Below the pieces are notes generated by a model, which saw only the letters and a list, made by a program, of their open reading frames with translations, was not told the origin of the DNA and searched no databases. This document shows, piece by piece, positions 55,230-64,000 of a DNA stretch of 64,000 bases. The DNA comes from Pseudomonas sp. A-RE-19 (GTDB taxonomy: Bacteria; Pseudomonadota; Gammaproteobacteria; Pseudomonadales; Pseudomonadaceae). The position numbers and the translations under genes are program-made. The DNA is taken from NCBI RefSeq assembly GCF_019956555.1, contig NZ_JAHBDQ010000008.1, positions 95,174 through 159,173 of the forward strand, read 5' to 3'. Positions within the stretch are counted from its first letter, which is position 1. Each line of letters begins with the position of its first letter.

Positions 55230-56519
55230 ATGCCCATCCAGAGCGCTTTTGCCTTGACGTCAACCCTCCATGACGCCGGGCAACTTGATAAGAACTTCGC
55301 TGTCGGCGGCAAGGCTCAAGTGTATTTCGCTGGCAGTACTTCCAGCATGGCCAACGGCGTCGCGATTGACCCCGCTGGCCGGTTGCTGGTGGCGGCAAAG
55401 GTAGGTACGCCAGGCGGCAGCCGCTTCGGTCTGGCTCGCCTGCATAAAGATGGCTCGGCGGATCTGGCATTCGGCAAGCAAGGCAGCATCATGGGGCAGT
55501 TCGAATGTGGTTACGAGGCCATGGCGGCCACCGTGCGGGTGATGGCCGACGGGCACATTCTGGTAGCCGGCCTGCACTATGAAAATGCTCGCCGTACGCT
55601 GCCGGCCCTGGCGATGTTTGACTCGCAAGGCCACCCGGTCGCGCATTTTGGCGACAATGGACGCCGCGTGGTGCGCCTGCCGGGTGATCTTTCTCTGGGC
55701 GCTCGCGGTGCATCGCTACCACCCGGTATGCCGGGCGGCGAAACCTGTGATGCCTGCGTGCAGGACGACGGTCGAATCCTGCTGCTGGCCAATCATCATT
55801 TCGAACTGACGGATCACGTCGGCATGCTGATACGGCTCAACGCCGACGGCTCTCTGGACTCCACCTTCAACGGTCGCGGCTTTGTCATGGTCAGGCACTT
55901 GCTGATGAATACCTGGCTCAGAAGCCTGACGATACAACGCGATGGCCGAATTCTGGTGAGTGGATCAATCAATTTCCCCGAGGAAGGTTTGCTGGCTCGC
56001 TATCACAGGGATGGCCAGCTGGACGACGGTTTCGCCGAGGATGGTTTCATGACGTTCAAGGCTCAAGGTCGCAACGCTCAGATCTGCCAGATCCTCCAGC
56101 ACGAAAAGGGTGACTTGCAGTGTTTCGGCACCAGTTGCGAGCCGATGCATTGCCTGGCCCTGAACATTCACAGCAATGGTCGGCCGGACATTCACTGCAA
56201 CTGTGGCCAGCCAAAGCTCCTGAAAATCGGTCGCAGCGGTTGCCACTGGAGCGCCGCCGGGGTTCAACCGGATGGTCGTGTGCTGAGCGTCGGGGCGACT
56301 GTCGGTGGCATTGAAGCCGATTTCATTGTTGCCCGGCACTTACCCAATGGGCGGCTGGATCGCACTTTTGGCAAGGGCATCGGCTGGGTTCGCACACGCC
56401 TGAGTCGCGGCCCGGACACCGCCACTTCACTGGCCGTGCAGACCGACGGTGGCATTGTCGTCGGGGGCTATTCGCTCGATGGAAACTACCGTGCCGTGGT
56501 GGTGCGCTATCGGGGATAA
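55230..56519 (+). CDS. Delta-60 repeat protein
   Basis: A 429-residue protein made of delta-60 beta-propeller-like repeats, each with the pattern 'L-DGSLD-TF--G-G' followed by 'Q-DGRILV-G': for example 'LNADGSLDSTFNGRGFV', 'QRDGRILVSGSINF' and 'LPNGRLDRTFGKGIGW', about seven copies. A repeat of this kind usually mediates extracellular binding. No signal peptide is seen at the N-terminus, so its export is unclear. The ATG at 55230 has an AAGGAG site. Function unknown. Confidence 0.8.
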   Translation: MPIQSAFALTSTLHDAGQLDKNFAVGGKAQVYFAGSTSSMANGVAIDPAGRLLVAAKVGTPGGSRFGLARLHKDGSADLAFGKQGSIMGQFECGYEAMAATVRVMADGHILVAGLHYENARRTLPALAMFDSQGHPVAHFGDNGRRVVRLPGDLSLGARGASLPPGMPGGETCDACVQDDGRILLLANHHFELTDHVGMLIRLNADGSLDSTFNGRGFVMVRHLLMNTWLRSLTIQRDGRILVSGSINFPEEGLLARYHRDGQLDDGFAEDGFMTFKAQGRNAQICQILQHEKGDLQCFGTSCEPMHCLALNIHSNGRPDIHCNCGQPKLLKIGRSGCHWSAAGVQPDGRVLSVGATVGGIEADFIVARHLPNGRLDRTFGKGIGWVRTRLSRGPDTATSLAVQTDGGIVVGGYSLDGNYRAVVVRYRG

Positions 56520-56595
56520 GTCAAAGTACTTTCTGCGCTTGATCTTCCCTTCTGCTTACGGCAAGTTGCGCGCTTCTTAATACAAGGAGTAGCCG

Positions 56596-58098
56596 ATGTC
56601 CGGTTCAATGGCCCAGGCCTTCGCGCACAACTTTCTGGGGCACTCGCCCCGCTGGTACAAGGCGAGCATTGTCGGCTTCCTGATTCTCAACGCTCTGGTG
56701 TTATGGACGGTCGGTCCAGTGGCCGCTGGCTGGCTATTGGTGGTGGAGTTCATCTTCACCCTGGCCATGGCGCTCAAATGTTATCCGTTGATGCCCGGTG
56801 GTTTGTTGCTGATCGAAGCACTGCTGCTGAAGATGACCACGCCCCAGGCGCTCTATGATGAGCTGGTGCACAACTTCCCGGTGATCCTGCTGCTGATGTT
56901 CATGGTGGCAGGGATCTATTTCATGAAAGACCTGCTGTTGTTTCTGTTCTCACGCCTGCTGTTGGGGGTTCGTTCCAAAGCCCTGCTGGCGTTGATGTTC
57001 TGTTTTCTGTCCGCGTTCCTGTCGGCCTTTCTCGATGCGTTGACCGTGACGGCGGTCATCATCAGTGCCGCCGTGGGATTCTATTCGGTGTATCACCGCG
57101 TCGCCTCGGGCAGCGATCCGCGCCAGGACAGCGAGTTCAGCGACGACCGGCATTTACCTACCCTTCATCATGCCGACCTCGAACAGTTCCGCGCCTTCCT
57201 GCGCAGCTTGCTGATGCACGGCGCAGTCGGCACCGCGCTGGGCGGTGTGTGCACGCTGGTCGGTGAACCGCAGAACCTGCTGATCGGCCATGAAATAGGT
57301 TGGCACTTCGCCGAGTTCTTTCTGAATGTGGCGCCGGTGTCGTTGCCGGTGCTGGCAGCCGGTCTGCTGACTTGCGTGCTGCTGGAGAAACTGCGCTGGT
57401 TCGGTTATGGCACGCTGCTGCCGGATAATGTGCGTGCGGTGTTGGCCAACTACGCCGCCGAAGACAATGCCGAACGCACCTCACGCCAGCGCGCTGCGTT
57501 GCTGGTTCAAGGAGTGGCGGCGCTGATTCTGATTGCCGGGCTGGCGTTTCACATCGCCGAAGTCGGTCTGATCGGTTTGATGGTGATCGTGCTGATCACC
57601 GCATTCACCGGCATCACCGATGAACACCGTCTGGGCAACGCCTTCAGAGACGCCATGCCGTTCACGGCGTTGCTGGTGGTGTTTTTCGCGGTGGTGGCAG
57701 TGATTCACGATCAGCAACTGTTCGTACCACTGATCCAATGGGTGTTGGCGCTGCCGGCAGATCAACAGCCGGGCATGTTGTTTATTGCCAATGGCTTGTT
57801 ATCGGCCATCAGCGACAACGTGTTCGTGGCGACCATTTACATCACCGAAGTGAAACAGGCGTTCCTCTCCGGCCACATGAGCCGTGAGCATTTTGAAACC
57901 CTGGCCATCGCGATCAATACCGGCACCAACTTGCCAAGCGTGGCGACGCCCAATGGCCAGGCGGCGTTCCTGTTCCTGCTGACCTCGGCGATTGCACCGC
58001 TGATTCGCCTGTCGTATGGGCGGATGGTGTGGATGGCGCTGCCTTACACCGTGGTGATGGGTGTTCTTGGTTGGTACGCAGTAAGCTACTGGTTGTAA
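56596..58098 (+). CDS. nhaB: Na+/H+ antiporter NhaB
   Basis: A 500-residue sodium/proton antiporter of the NhaB family with about twelve membrane helices. Family landmarks are the start '[18 protein letters not shown]', '[20 protein letters not shown]', '[20 protein letters not shown]' and '[20 protein letters not shown]'. It expels Na+ in exchange for H+ at neutral to alkaline pH. It is convergent with a HAD hydrolase gene; a long perfect inverted repeat lies between. Confidence 0.95.
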   Translation: MSGSMAQAFAHNFLGHSPRWYKASIVGFLILNALVLWTVGPVAAGWLLVVEFIFTLAMALKCYPLMPGGLLLIEALLLKMTTPQALYDELVHNFPVILLLMFMVAGIYFMKDLLLFLFSRLLLGVRSKALLALMFCFLSAFLSAFLDALTVTAVIISAAVGFYSVYHRVASGSDPRQDSEFSDDRHLPTLHHADLEQFRAFLRSLLMHGAVGTALGGVCTLVGEPQNLLIGHEIGWHFAEFFLNVAPVSLPVLAAGLLTCVLLEKLRWFGYGTLLPDNVRAVLANYAAEDNAERTSRQRAALLVQGVAALILIAGLAFHIAEVGLIGLMVIVLITAFTGITDEHRLGNAFRDAMPFTALLVVFFAVVAVIHDQQLFVPLIQWVLALPADQQPGMLFIANGLLSAISDNVFVATIYITEVKQAFLSGHMSREHFETLAIAINTGTNLPSVATPNGQAAFLFLLTSAIAPLIRLSYGRMVWMALPYTVVMGVLGWYAVSYWL

Positions 58099-58111
58099 CA
58101 GCGCAACACTC

Positions 58112-58211
58112 ACTGTAGGAGCTGTCGAGTGAAACGAGGCTGCGATCTTTTGATTTTGATTTTTTAAGATCAAAAGATCGCAGCCTCGTTTCACTCGACA
58201 GCTCCTACAGT
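58112..58211. repeat. Perfect 43-base inverted repeat (REP pair) between nhaB and HAD
   Basis: Arms 58112-58154 and 58169-58211 are complementary over 43 bases with a 14-base T/A-rich loop. The sequence is a variant of the GTAGGAGCTG...GCTGCGATC class with a different centre. Lying between convergent genes, it may terminate both. Confidence 0.88.
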
Positions 58212-58222
58212 CTGTTGTGTGT

Positions 58223-59044
58223 TCAGTGTTTGAGGATGTACTTCTCGATCGCCTGGGCCGCACCGTCTTCGGTATTGGCCCCGGTCATCACATCGGCCTG
58301 CCGCTTCACCGCCTCCTCCGCCTGCCCCATGGCAATCGACAACCCGGCGCGATGAAACATCGCCGGGTCATTGCCGCCGTCACCGAGGGCGGCGGTCTGT
58401 TCCAGCGGCACCCCGAGAAACTCGGCCAGAGTCGCCAATGCCTCGCCCTTGTTGGCTTTCATCGCAGTCACGTCCAAATAGATCGGTTGTGAGCGCGAGA
58501 CCTGCGCCTGTCCTTCGACCTTGGGCAGCAACTGCGCTTCCAGCTCGATCAACAGTTCGGTGTTGTTGCTGGCGGCGACAATCTTGTCGATACGCGCCAT
58601 ATAAGGCTCAAACGTCTCGACCACCACCGGCGGATACCCCAGGCCATGCTGTTCTCGAGGAACCATCGGGCCATACGGATCTTTGAGCAGCCAGTCGTCA
58701 CTGCTGAACACCCAGACTTCAATGTCGGGCTGATCGGCAAACAGCGCCAAAGCCGTCAGCGCCGCCGTTGCCGGCAAATAATGCGCCACCAGCAAACTGC
58801 CGTCCGGGTTTACGATCGTGCCTCCATTGAAAGCCGCTGTCGGCAGGTCGACACCCAGGGCTTCGATCTGCTGCAACATGGCTTTGGGTGGCCGCCCGGT
58901 GGCCAGGCTGAACAGCACGCCGGCCTCGCGCAAAGCACGGACCGCCTCGATCGTGCGCTGGCTGAGACTGTGATCGGGCAGCAATAACGTGCCGTCCATG
59001 TCACTGAGCAGAAAACGGATGGAGTGTTGCGTCACGTCACTCAT
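58223..59044 (-). CDS. Cof-type HAD-IIB sugar-phosphate phosphatase
   Basis: A 273-residue HAD hydrolase of the Cof/YbiV type. Motif I is 'LLSDMDGTLLLPDHSLS' (nucleophile Asp near residue 14), motif III Lys is in 'KANKGEALATL' and motif IV 'AALGDGGNDPAMF'. Members dephosphorylate sugar phosphates or related metabolites. Its start overlaps the zwf stop by 4 bases, so it is translated with G6PDH; a role in clearing sugar-phosphate side products is an inference. Confidence 0.9.
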   Translation of the reverse strand: MSDVTQHSIRFLLSDMDGTLLLPDHSLSQRTIEAVRALREAGVLFSLATGRPPKAMLQQIEALGVDLPTAAFNGGTIVNPDGSLLVAHYLPATAALTALALFADQPDIEVWVFSSDDWLLKDPYGPMVPREQHGLGYPPVVVETFEPYMARIDKIVAASNNTELLIELEAQLLPKVEGQAQVSRSQPIYLDVTAMKANKGEALATLAEFLGVPLEQTAALGDGGNDPAMFHRAGLSIAMGQAEEAVKRQADVMTGANTEDGAAQAIEKYILKH

Positions 59045-60564
59045 CCGACGCTGTGCCAGACGCGGCCATCGCGGGTCAGCAGCTCGTCAGCGCTCTGTGG
59101 CCCGTCTTCACCGGCCGCATAGCTCTGCACCGTCGCGTCCTGTTGCCAGGCGTCGAGAAAAGGCTGCACGGCGCGCCAGCCGTTCTCGATGTTGTCGGCG
59201 CGCTGGAACAGCGTCTGATCACCGGTCAGGCAATCGTAGATCAAGGTTTCGTAGCCGGTGGACGGCTGCATGACAAAGAAATCCTTGTAGGCAAAACCCA
59301 GCTCGATATTGGTCATGTTCAACGCCGGCCCCGGGCGTTTGGCCAGCAAGTCAAACCACATGCCTTCGTTGGGTTGAATCTGGATCCGCAAGTAGGTTGG
59401 CTGCAACTCCTCGACCTCGGTATCGCGGAACTGCGCGTACGGCGCCGGTTTGAAGCAAATGACGATCTCGGTGTCGCGCGCGCTCATGCGCTTGCCGGTG
59501 CGCAGGTAGAACGGCACGCCGACCCAGCGCCAGTTGTCGATCATCACTTTGAGCGCGACATAGGTTTCGGTGGTGCTGTCGGGCGCCACGTTGGCTTCCT
59601 GGCGATAACCGGGCAGCGGTTCGCCATCGATCTCGCCCGCCGTGTATTGGCCACGCACCGAGTTGGCTCGCGCCTCCTCGGTCGACCAGGGGCGGATTGC
59701 GCCGACAACTTTGGCTTTTTCACCGCGTACCGCGTCGGCACCAAAGGCCGCCGGCGGTTCCATGGCCACCATCGCCAATAATTGGAACAGGTGATTGGGC
59801 ACCATGTCCCGCAGGGCGCCGGTAACTTCATAAAAACTGCCACGGGTTTCCACGCCGACGGTTTCGGCGGCGGTGATTTGTACGTGGTCGATGTAATGGT
59901 TGTTCCAGAAAGCTTCGAACAGGCTGTTGGAGAACCGGCTGACCAGAATGTTCTGCACGGTTTCCTTGCCCAGATAGTGATCGATCCGGTAGATCTGCTT
60001 TTCCGTCATCACTTTGAGCAAGCACGCGTTCAAGGCTTCGGCGGTATGCAGATCGGAGCCGAACGGTTTTTCGATCACCACCCTTCTGAACGCTTCGGGG
60101 GTTTCTTGCAGCAACCCGGCAGCACCGAGACGCCGCACCACTTCGCTGAAAAAGCGCGGCGCGGTGGCCAGGTAGAAAATCGCGTTGCCGGTGCCGCTGG
60201 CGGCGATTTTCGCCGCCAGCGCTTCGTAGGTGCGTTCGTCGAGGAAGTCACCCTGGACGTAGCTGATGTGTTTCGCCAGTTTGGCCCACAACGCCGGATC
60301 AAGGGCTTGATCGCCCTTGCCGACCTTGGCCGCCACTTCCGCCCGAATGAAATCTTCGAGTTTTTTGGCGAAGGCTTCGTCACTGATGGCGTTGTGATCA
60401 ACGCCGATGATCCGCAGTCCATTCCCCAGCAAACCGTCGCGACTCAGGTTGTACAGTGCCGGCATCAGCAGGCGCTTGACCAGATCACCATGGGCACCGA
60501 ACAGAAACAGCGTGGTGGGTGGTGCGGGTTCTGCCTTGGATTTCCTGCGGATCACATGGGTCAT
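59041..60564 (-). CDS. zwf: Glucose-6-phosphate 1-dehydrogenase
   Basis: A 507-residue G6PDH oxidising glucose-6-phosphate to 6-phosphogluconolactone with NADP or NAD. The cofactor loop is '[19 protein letters not shown]', the active-site signature '[15 protein letters not shown]' contains the conserved Asp-His-Tyr-Leu-Gly-Lys. It overlaps gnd upstream and the HAD gene downstream by 4 bases each. No lactonase gene (pgl) lies in the cluster, unlike the usual zwf-pgl pair. Confidence 0.95.
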   Translation of the reverse strand: MTHVIRRKSKAEPAPPTTLFLFGAHGDLVKRLLMPALYNLSRDGLLGNGLRIIGVDHNAISDEAFAKKLEDFIRAEVAAKVGKGDQALDPALWAKLAKHISYVQGDFLDERTYEALAAKIAASGTGNAIFYLATAPRFFSEVVRRLGAAGLLQETPEAFRRVVIEKPFGSDLHTAEALNACLLKVMTEKQIYRIDHYLGKETVQNILVSRFSNSLFEAFWNNHYIDHVQITAAETVGVETRGSFYEVTGALRDMVPNHLFQLLAMVAMEPPAAFGADAVRGEKAKVVGAIRPWSTEEARANSVRGQYTAGEIDGEPLPGYRQEANVAPDSTTETYVALKVMIDNWRWVGVPFYLRTGKRMSARDTEIVICFKPAPYAQFRDTEVEELQPTYLRIQIQPNEGMWFDLLAKRPGPALNMTNIELGFAYKDFFVMQPSTGYETLIYDCLTGDQTLFQRADNIENGWRAVQPFLDAWQQDATVQSYAAGEDGPQSADELLTRDGRVWHSVG

Positions 60565-61541
60565 TTTTTCGAAGTCTCCACATGGCCGCCGAAGCCGAAG
60601 CGCTGGGCCGAGAGAATCTTGTCGCCAAAGGTGCCCTGCCCGCGCGAACGGTAGCGAGAGAACAGCGAGTTCGACAGCACCGGTACCGGCACCGATTGCT
60701 CCATGGCGGCTTCGATGGTCCAGCGCCCTTCACCGCTGTCAGCCACCGAACCTGAATAGCCGTCGAGCTTCGGATCGCTGGCCAGGGCATCGGCGGTCAG
60801 GTCGAGCAGCCAGGACGAGACCACGCTGCCACGACGCCAGACTTCGGCGATGTCGGCGACGTTCAGATCGAAGCGCTGATCTTCCGGCAGGTTGGTGCTG
60901 GCCTTGGTCTTGAGGATGTCAAAGCCTTCGGCGAAGGCCTGCATCATTCCGTATTCGATGCCGTTGTGAATCATCTTCACGAAGTGGCCGGAACCCGCAG
61001 GGCCTGCGTGGATGTAACCGCGCTCGGCGCGATCGTCATCGGACTTGCGGTCCTTGGTGCGCGGGATGTCGCCAAGGCCCGGGGCCAGGCTTTCGAACAG
61101 CGGGTCGAGACGCTTCACGGTCTCGGCATCACCGCCGATCATCATGCAGTAACCACGTTCCAGCCCCCAGACGCCGCCGGAGGTGCCGACGTCGATGTAA
61201 TGCAGGCCTTTCTCCGCCAGGGTTTTCGCCCGGCGGATGTCATCCTTATAGAAGGTGTTGCCGCCGTCGATGATGGTATCGCCTGCATCAAGCAAAGTGC
61301 TGAGCGTGTCGATGGTCTCTTCGGTCGGTGCGCCGGCGGGCAGCATGACCCACACCGCGCGCGGTTTGGCCAGGCCAGCGACCAGGGCTGGCAAGTCGGC
61401 AACACCGGTGGCGCCGTCTTCAGCCAGGGTGTCGACAAAGGCGGTATTGCGGTCGTAAACAACGGTGGTATGCCCGTTGAGCATCAGGCGCCGCGCAATA
61501 TTGCCGCCCATGCGGCCCAGTCCAATAATCCCGAGTTGCAT
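60561..61541 (-). CDS. gnd: 6-phosphogluconate dehydrogenase (decarboxylating), short type
   Basis: A 326-residue 6-phosphogluconate dehydrogenase of the short GntZ/YqeC-like group, making ribulose-5-phosphate and CO2. The cofactor loop is '[20 protein letters not shown]' and the substrate signature '[22 protein letters not shown]' near residue 180 has the catalytic Lys and Asn. First gene of a gnd-zwf-HAD operon. The ATG at 61541 gives the family N-terminus; a longer frame adds unrelated residues. Confidence 0.94.
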   Translation of the reverse strand: MQLGIIGLGRMGGNIARRLMLNGHTTVVYDRNTAFVDTLAEDGATGVADLPALVAGLAKPRAVWVMLPAGAPTEETIDTLSTLLDAGDTIIDGGNTFYKDDIRRAKTLAEKGLHYIDVGTSGGVWGLERGYCMMIGGDAETVKRLDPLFESLAPGLGDIPRTKDRKSDDDRAERGYIHAGPAGSGHFVKMIHNGIEYGMMQAFAEGFDILKTKASTNLPEDQRFDLNVADIAEVWRRGSVVSSWLLDLTADALASDPKLDGYSGSVADSGEGRWTIEAAMEQSVPVPVLSNSLFSRYRSRGQGTFGDKILSAQRFGFGGHVETSKK

Positions 61542-61813
61542 GTACTGATGCTCCCTACTACAAATAAAGTGTGTCAAAGGTTATAGCCCAACGCGACTAA
61601 TGAGGGTTAGTCCAGAGCGCTGGCACATAGTTTCCGGGCATTGTGCCCGATCCTGATTGATAACGTCGGTAATCGCACCGAAGACACAACGACCATGAAA
61701 AATAAAAAAGTTCCCTTCGGGGGCAAAAGAAACCAAAATTGGCGCCGATAGTAAGTCAGCACCCGATCTGCGGAGCGGGCTTACAGTTGAGACAGCCATT
61801 TGCGAGGTGAGCA

Positions 61814-61996
61814 ATGGGCACCGTACACACAGCACTGCCAGCACAAACCCTTTACGTCACGATCCGTCGCGATGAACTGCGCCAGTTGAAAGACGAACGC
61901 GACCAATTGAAGCGGGAAGTCGCGCAATTGCGCCTGCTGACCCAGGGCAATCAGGCTCAGCCCTTGCCCGTCACCCAACGTGTTCCCCACGCCTGA
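61814..61996 (+). CDS. Small coiled-coil hypothetical protein
   Basis: A 60-residue protein with a central charged helix likely to form a coiled coil ('RRDELRQLKDERDQLKREVA', about 18-45). No known family. A GAGGTGAG ribosome site just before the ATG and strong helical periodicity support it as real. It might be a small regulator or partner subunit; role unknown. Confidence 0.65.
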   Translation: MGTVHTALPAQTLYVTIRRDELRQLKDERDQLKREVAQLRLLTQGNQAQPLPVTQRVPHA

Positions 61997-62192
61997 CCGC
62001 CTCGCTTGAACCGGAAACAGCCACCGCTGTTTCCGCTCTGCCGCAAGCCTTCCAGCCCGATAATCACAAAGTTTTCACATTTGCTTGTTGATACTCCCGC
62101 GCCTTGTGGCCGCTCGGTATCCGTGCGGCGTCTGTTCGTCTGTGACAAGGAGAGTGCCGACGGCCGAAGTAATCATCAGGCTGGAGTGCTGA

Positions 62193-63938
62193 ATGGCTTT
62201 GTTTAAACGCAGCAAAACGTCTGCGAGCGGTTTTGATTGGGCAGGATTTCTCTGGTTATTTCTGTTCTTCTGGTATTTTTCCGGTATCACCCAACTACTG
62301 ATTCAACTGACGGGCACTTCCGGTTTTACCGGGTTCCGCCAGGCCTTTGTGATGAGCGCCATCTGGCTCGCGCCGATGCTGTTGTTCCCCAAAAAGACAC
62401 GAGCGATGTCCGCGCTGATCGGCGTGGTGCTGTGGGCCTGTTCGATGGCCAGCCTCGGCTATTTCTTCATCTATCAGCAGGAATTCTCCCAGAGCGTCAT
62501 CTTCATCATGTTCGAATCGAACGTGTCTGAAGCGGGCGAGTACATGACCCAGTACTTTGCCTGGTGGATGGTGTTGGCGTTCCTGGCCCATACCGCCTTC
62601 GCGTATTTCCTCTGGACCCGCGTGCGTCCGGTGTACCTGCCACGTGGCCAGGCGTTGATCGCGGCGACGGCGATTGTGCTGGCGGTGGTCGGTTACCCGC
62701 TGATCAAGCAGACTGCGCAAACCGGCAGCCTGGCGGACGGCTTCGAGAAATTCGAAACCCGCATCGAGCCCGCCGTGCCTTGGCAGATGGCCGTGGCCTA
62801 TCACCGTTACCTCGGGACCCTGGCCAGCATGCAAGACATGCTCAACAGCGCCAGCAAGATTGCACCGCTGCGCAACTTCAAGGATGCGATGGCCGATCAG
62901 CCGGCAACCCTGGTGCTGGTAATCGGCGAGTCCACCAATCGTCAGCACATGAGCCTGTACGGCTATCCTCGGGAAACCACCCCGGAACTGGACAAACTCA
63001 AGGATCAACTGGCGGTTTTCAATAACGTCATTACGCCTCGCCCCTACACCATCGAAGCCTTGCAACAGGTGCTGACGTTCGCCGACGAAGAAAACCCGGA
63101 CCTCTTCCTGACGACGCCGTCGCTGGTCAGCATGATGAAACAGGCGGGTTACAAGACGTTCTGGATCACCAACCAGCAGACCATGACCAAGCGCAACACC
63201 ATGCTCACGACCTTCTCCGAGCAGGCCGACGAGCAGGTGTACCTGAACAACAACCGCAACCAGAACGCCGCCCAGTACGATGGCGACGTGATCGAGCCGT
63301 TCAATAAGGCTTTGGCTGACGCGGCGCCACGCAAGCTGATTGTCGTGCATTTGCTCGGCACGCACATGAGCTACCAGTACCGTTACCCGCCGACCTTCAA
63401 CAAGTTCACCGACCGTAAAGGTGTTCCGGACGGCGTGCGTGATGACCAAGTGCCAACGTACAACAGCTATGACAACGCGGTGCTGTACAACGACTTCGTG
63501 GTGTCGAGCCTGATCAAGGATTACGCCAAGGCAGATCCGAACGGCTTCCTGCTGTACCTCTCCGACCACGGCGAAGACGTCTTCGACTCCGCGGGCCATA
63601 ACACCCTGGGCCGCAACGAAAACAAACCGACGGCACCGATGTACACCATTCCATTCATAGCCTGGGCCTCGCCGAAATGGCGCGAAACCCACGACTGGAG
63701 TTTTGCCAGTGATCTCGGACGGCCGTACAGCAGTTCTCAGCTGATTCACACCTGGGCGGATCTGGCTGGCCTGAGTTTCGATGAACTGGACCGCAGCAAA
63801 AGCCTGGTCAGCGACAGCTTCAAGCCTCGGCCATTGATGATTGGTAACCCTTATGAGCGTCAGCAGCGGCCGTTGATCGACTTCAGCCTGATGAAGCCCA
63901 AAGTCACGCCTGCTGACCCGGCAGTCGTTCAGCAGTAA
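62193..63938 (+). CDS. cptA: Phosphoethanolamine transferase CptA
   Basis: A 581-residue inner-membrane sulfatase-fold enzyme adding phosphoethanolamine to LPS core or lipid A. Four or five N-terminal membrane helices (about 20-180) precede the periplasmic catalytic domain, whose nucleophile is the Thr in 'VIGESTNRQHMSLYGYPRE' (about residue 250) and which ends with metal-binding 'LYLSDHGEDVF'. Together with LpxO it indicates lipid A and LPS modification capacity. Confidence 0.9.
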   Translation: MALFKRSKTSASGFDWAGFLWLFLFFWYFSGITQLLIQLTGTSGFTGFRQAFVMSAIWLAPMLLFPKKTRAMSALIGVVLWACSMASLGYFFIYQQEFSQSVIFIMFESNVSEAGEYMTQYFAWWMVLAFLAHTAFAYFLWTRVRPVYLPRGQALIAATAIVLAVVGYPLIKQTAQTGSLADGFEKFETRIEPAVPWQMAVAYHRYLGTLASMQDMLNSASKIAPLRNFKDAMADQPATLVLVIGESTNRQHMSLYGYPRETTPELDKLKDQLAVFNNVITPRPYTIEALQQVLTFADEENPDLFLTTPSLVSMMKQAGYKTFWITNQQTMTKRNTMLTTFSEQADEQVYLNNNRNQNAAQYDGDVIEPFNKALADAAPRKLIVVHLLGTHMSYQYRYPPTFNKFTDRKGVPDGVRDDQVPTYNSYDNAVLYNDFVVSSLIKDYAKADPNGFLLYLSDHGEDVFDSAGHNTLGRNENKPTAPMYTIPFIAWASPKWRETHDWSFASDLGRPYSSSQLIHTWADLAGLSFDELDRSKSLVSDSFKPRPLMIGNPYERQQRPLIDFSLMKPKVTPADPAVVQQ

Positions 63939-63943
63939 TTCTT

Positions 63944-64000
63944 TTGTAGGAGCCAGGCTTGCCGGCGAAGGCGCACTTAAGGACGCCTTCGCCGGCAAGC
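63944..64000. repeat. REP-type inverted pair, cut by window end
   Basis: GTAGGAGCCAGGCTTGCCGG followed by its inverted partner starting at about 63983 (CGCCTTCGCCGGCAAGC), running off the window. A variant of the GAGGCTTGCCCGCGAAGG class. Confidence 0.78.

Noticed and set aside
62295..63998. 567-codon minus-strand frame opposite cptA
   Set aside because: Antisense shadow of a well-supported membrane enzyme; no recognisable motif.

Overview
The window reads as chromosomal DNA of a Pseudomonas from the P. fluorescens group. The evidence is a complete mannitol/arabitol operon in the mtlEFGKDYZ order with mtlR in front, a complete fapABCDEF functional-amyloid operon, Pseudomonas-type small families (DUF1652, DUF2790), a DUF2931 lipoprotein cluster, and many paired REP hairpins of the two classes common in this group. 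No rRNA, tRNA or CRISPR array was recognised.

Layout. 1-2940: response regulator, glycosyltransferase and a PI-PLC-X domain protein. 3126-12942: AraC regulator (mtlR) and the mannitol operon: binding protein, two permeases and ATPase import polyols; mannitol dehydrogenase, xylulokinase and fructokinase feed them into central metabolism. REP hairpins sit at three internal junctions, and A-rich CA motifs of the Crc/Hfq type lie just upstream of mtlR, mtlE and mtlK. 13194-23514: an orphan type VI secretion vgrG island. It has a complete VgrG with a C-terminal transthyretin-like extension, a probable PoNe-like nuclease effector and PoNi-like immunity gene, then a 5'-truncated second vgrG (nonsense plus frameshift) fused in frame to a Tle1/DUF2235 phospholipase, three tandem DUF2931 lipoproteins (the third frameshifted), and a small 5' vgrG relic. 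23606-27316: small Pseudomonas genes, ecotin, and a threonine dehydratase without a regulatory domain, preceded by a leader peptide, terminator and promoter that look like an attenuator. 27905-31612: CorA-like transporter, RLAN/RimK-type ATP-grasp ligase and a divergent GNAT-C39 fusion. 31719-35411: PQQ-type sugar dehydrogenase, Ku and LpxO. 35412-36680: a gene-poor scar ending in a tyrosine-recombinase remnant. 36683-47516: housekeeping and transport genes (ABC-F, MFS, azoreductase with LysR, UppP, chemoreceptor, PnuC with an NadR-like kinase).

48005-54339: fap operon with a sigma-54-type promoter upstream, an intrinsic terminator between fapC and fapD, and a convergent sigma-54 activator gene downstream. 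55230-63938: delta-60 repeat protein, NhaB, a translationally coupled gnd-zwf-HAD operon, a small coiled-coil protein and the CptA phosphoethanolamine transferase.

The most unusual parts are (a) the vgrG island, where about 1 kb of direct repeat flanks the nuclease module so that one recombination event could regenerate a full-length VgrG-Tle1 fusion, and (b) the apparent leaderless attenuator in front of the threonine dehydratase. All functional statements are from reading the sequence and knowledge of the families; no database search was run.
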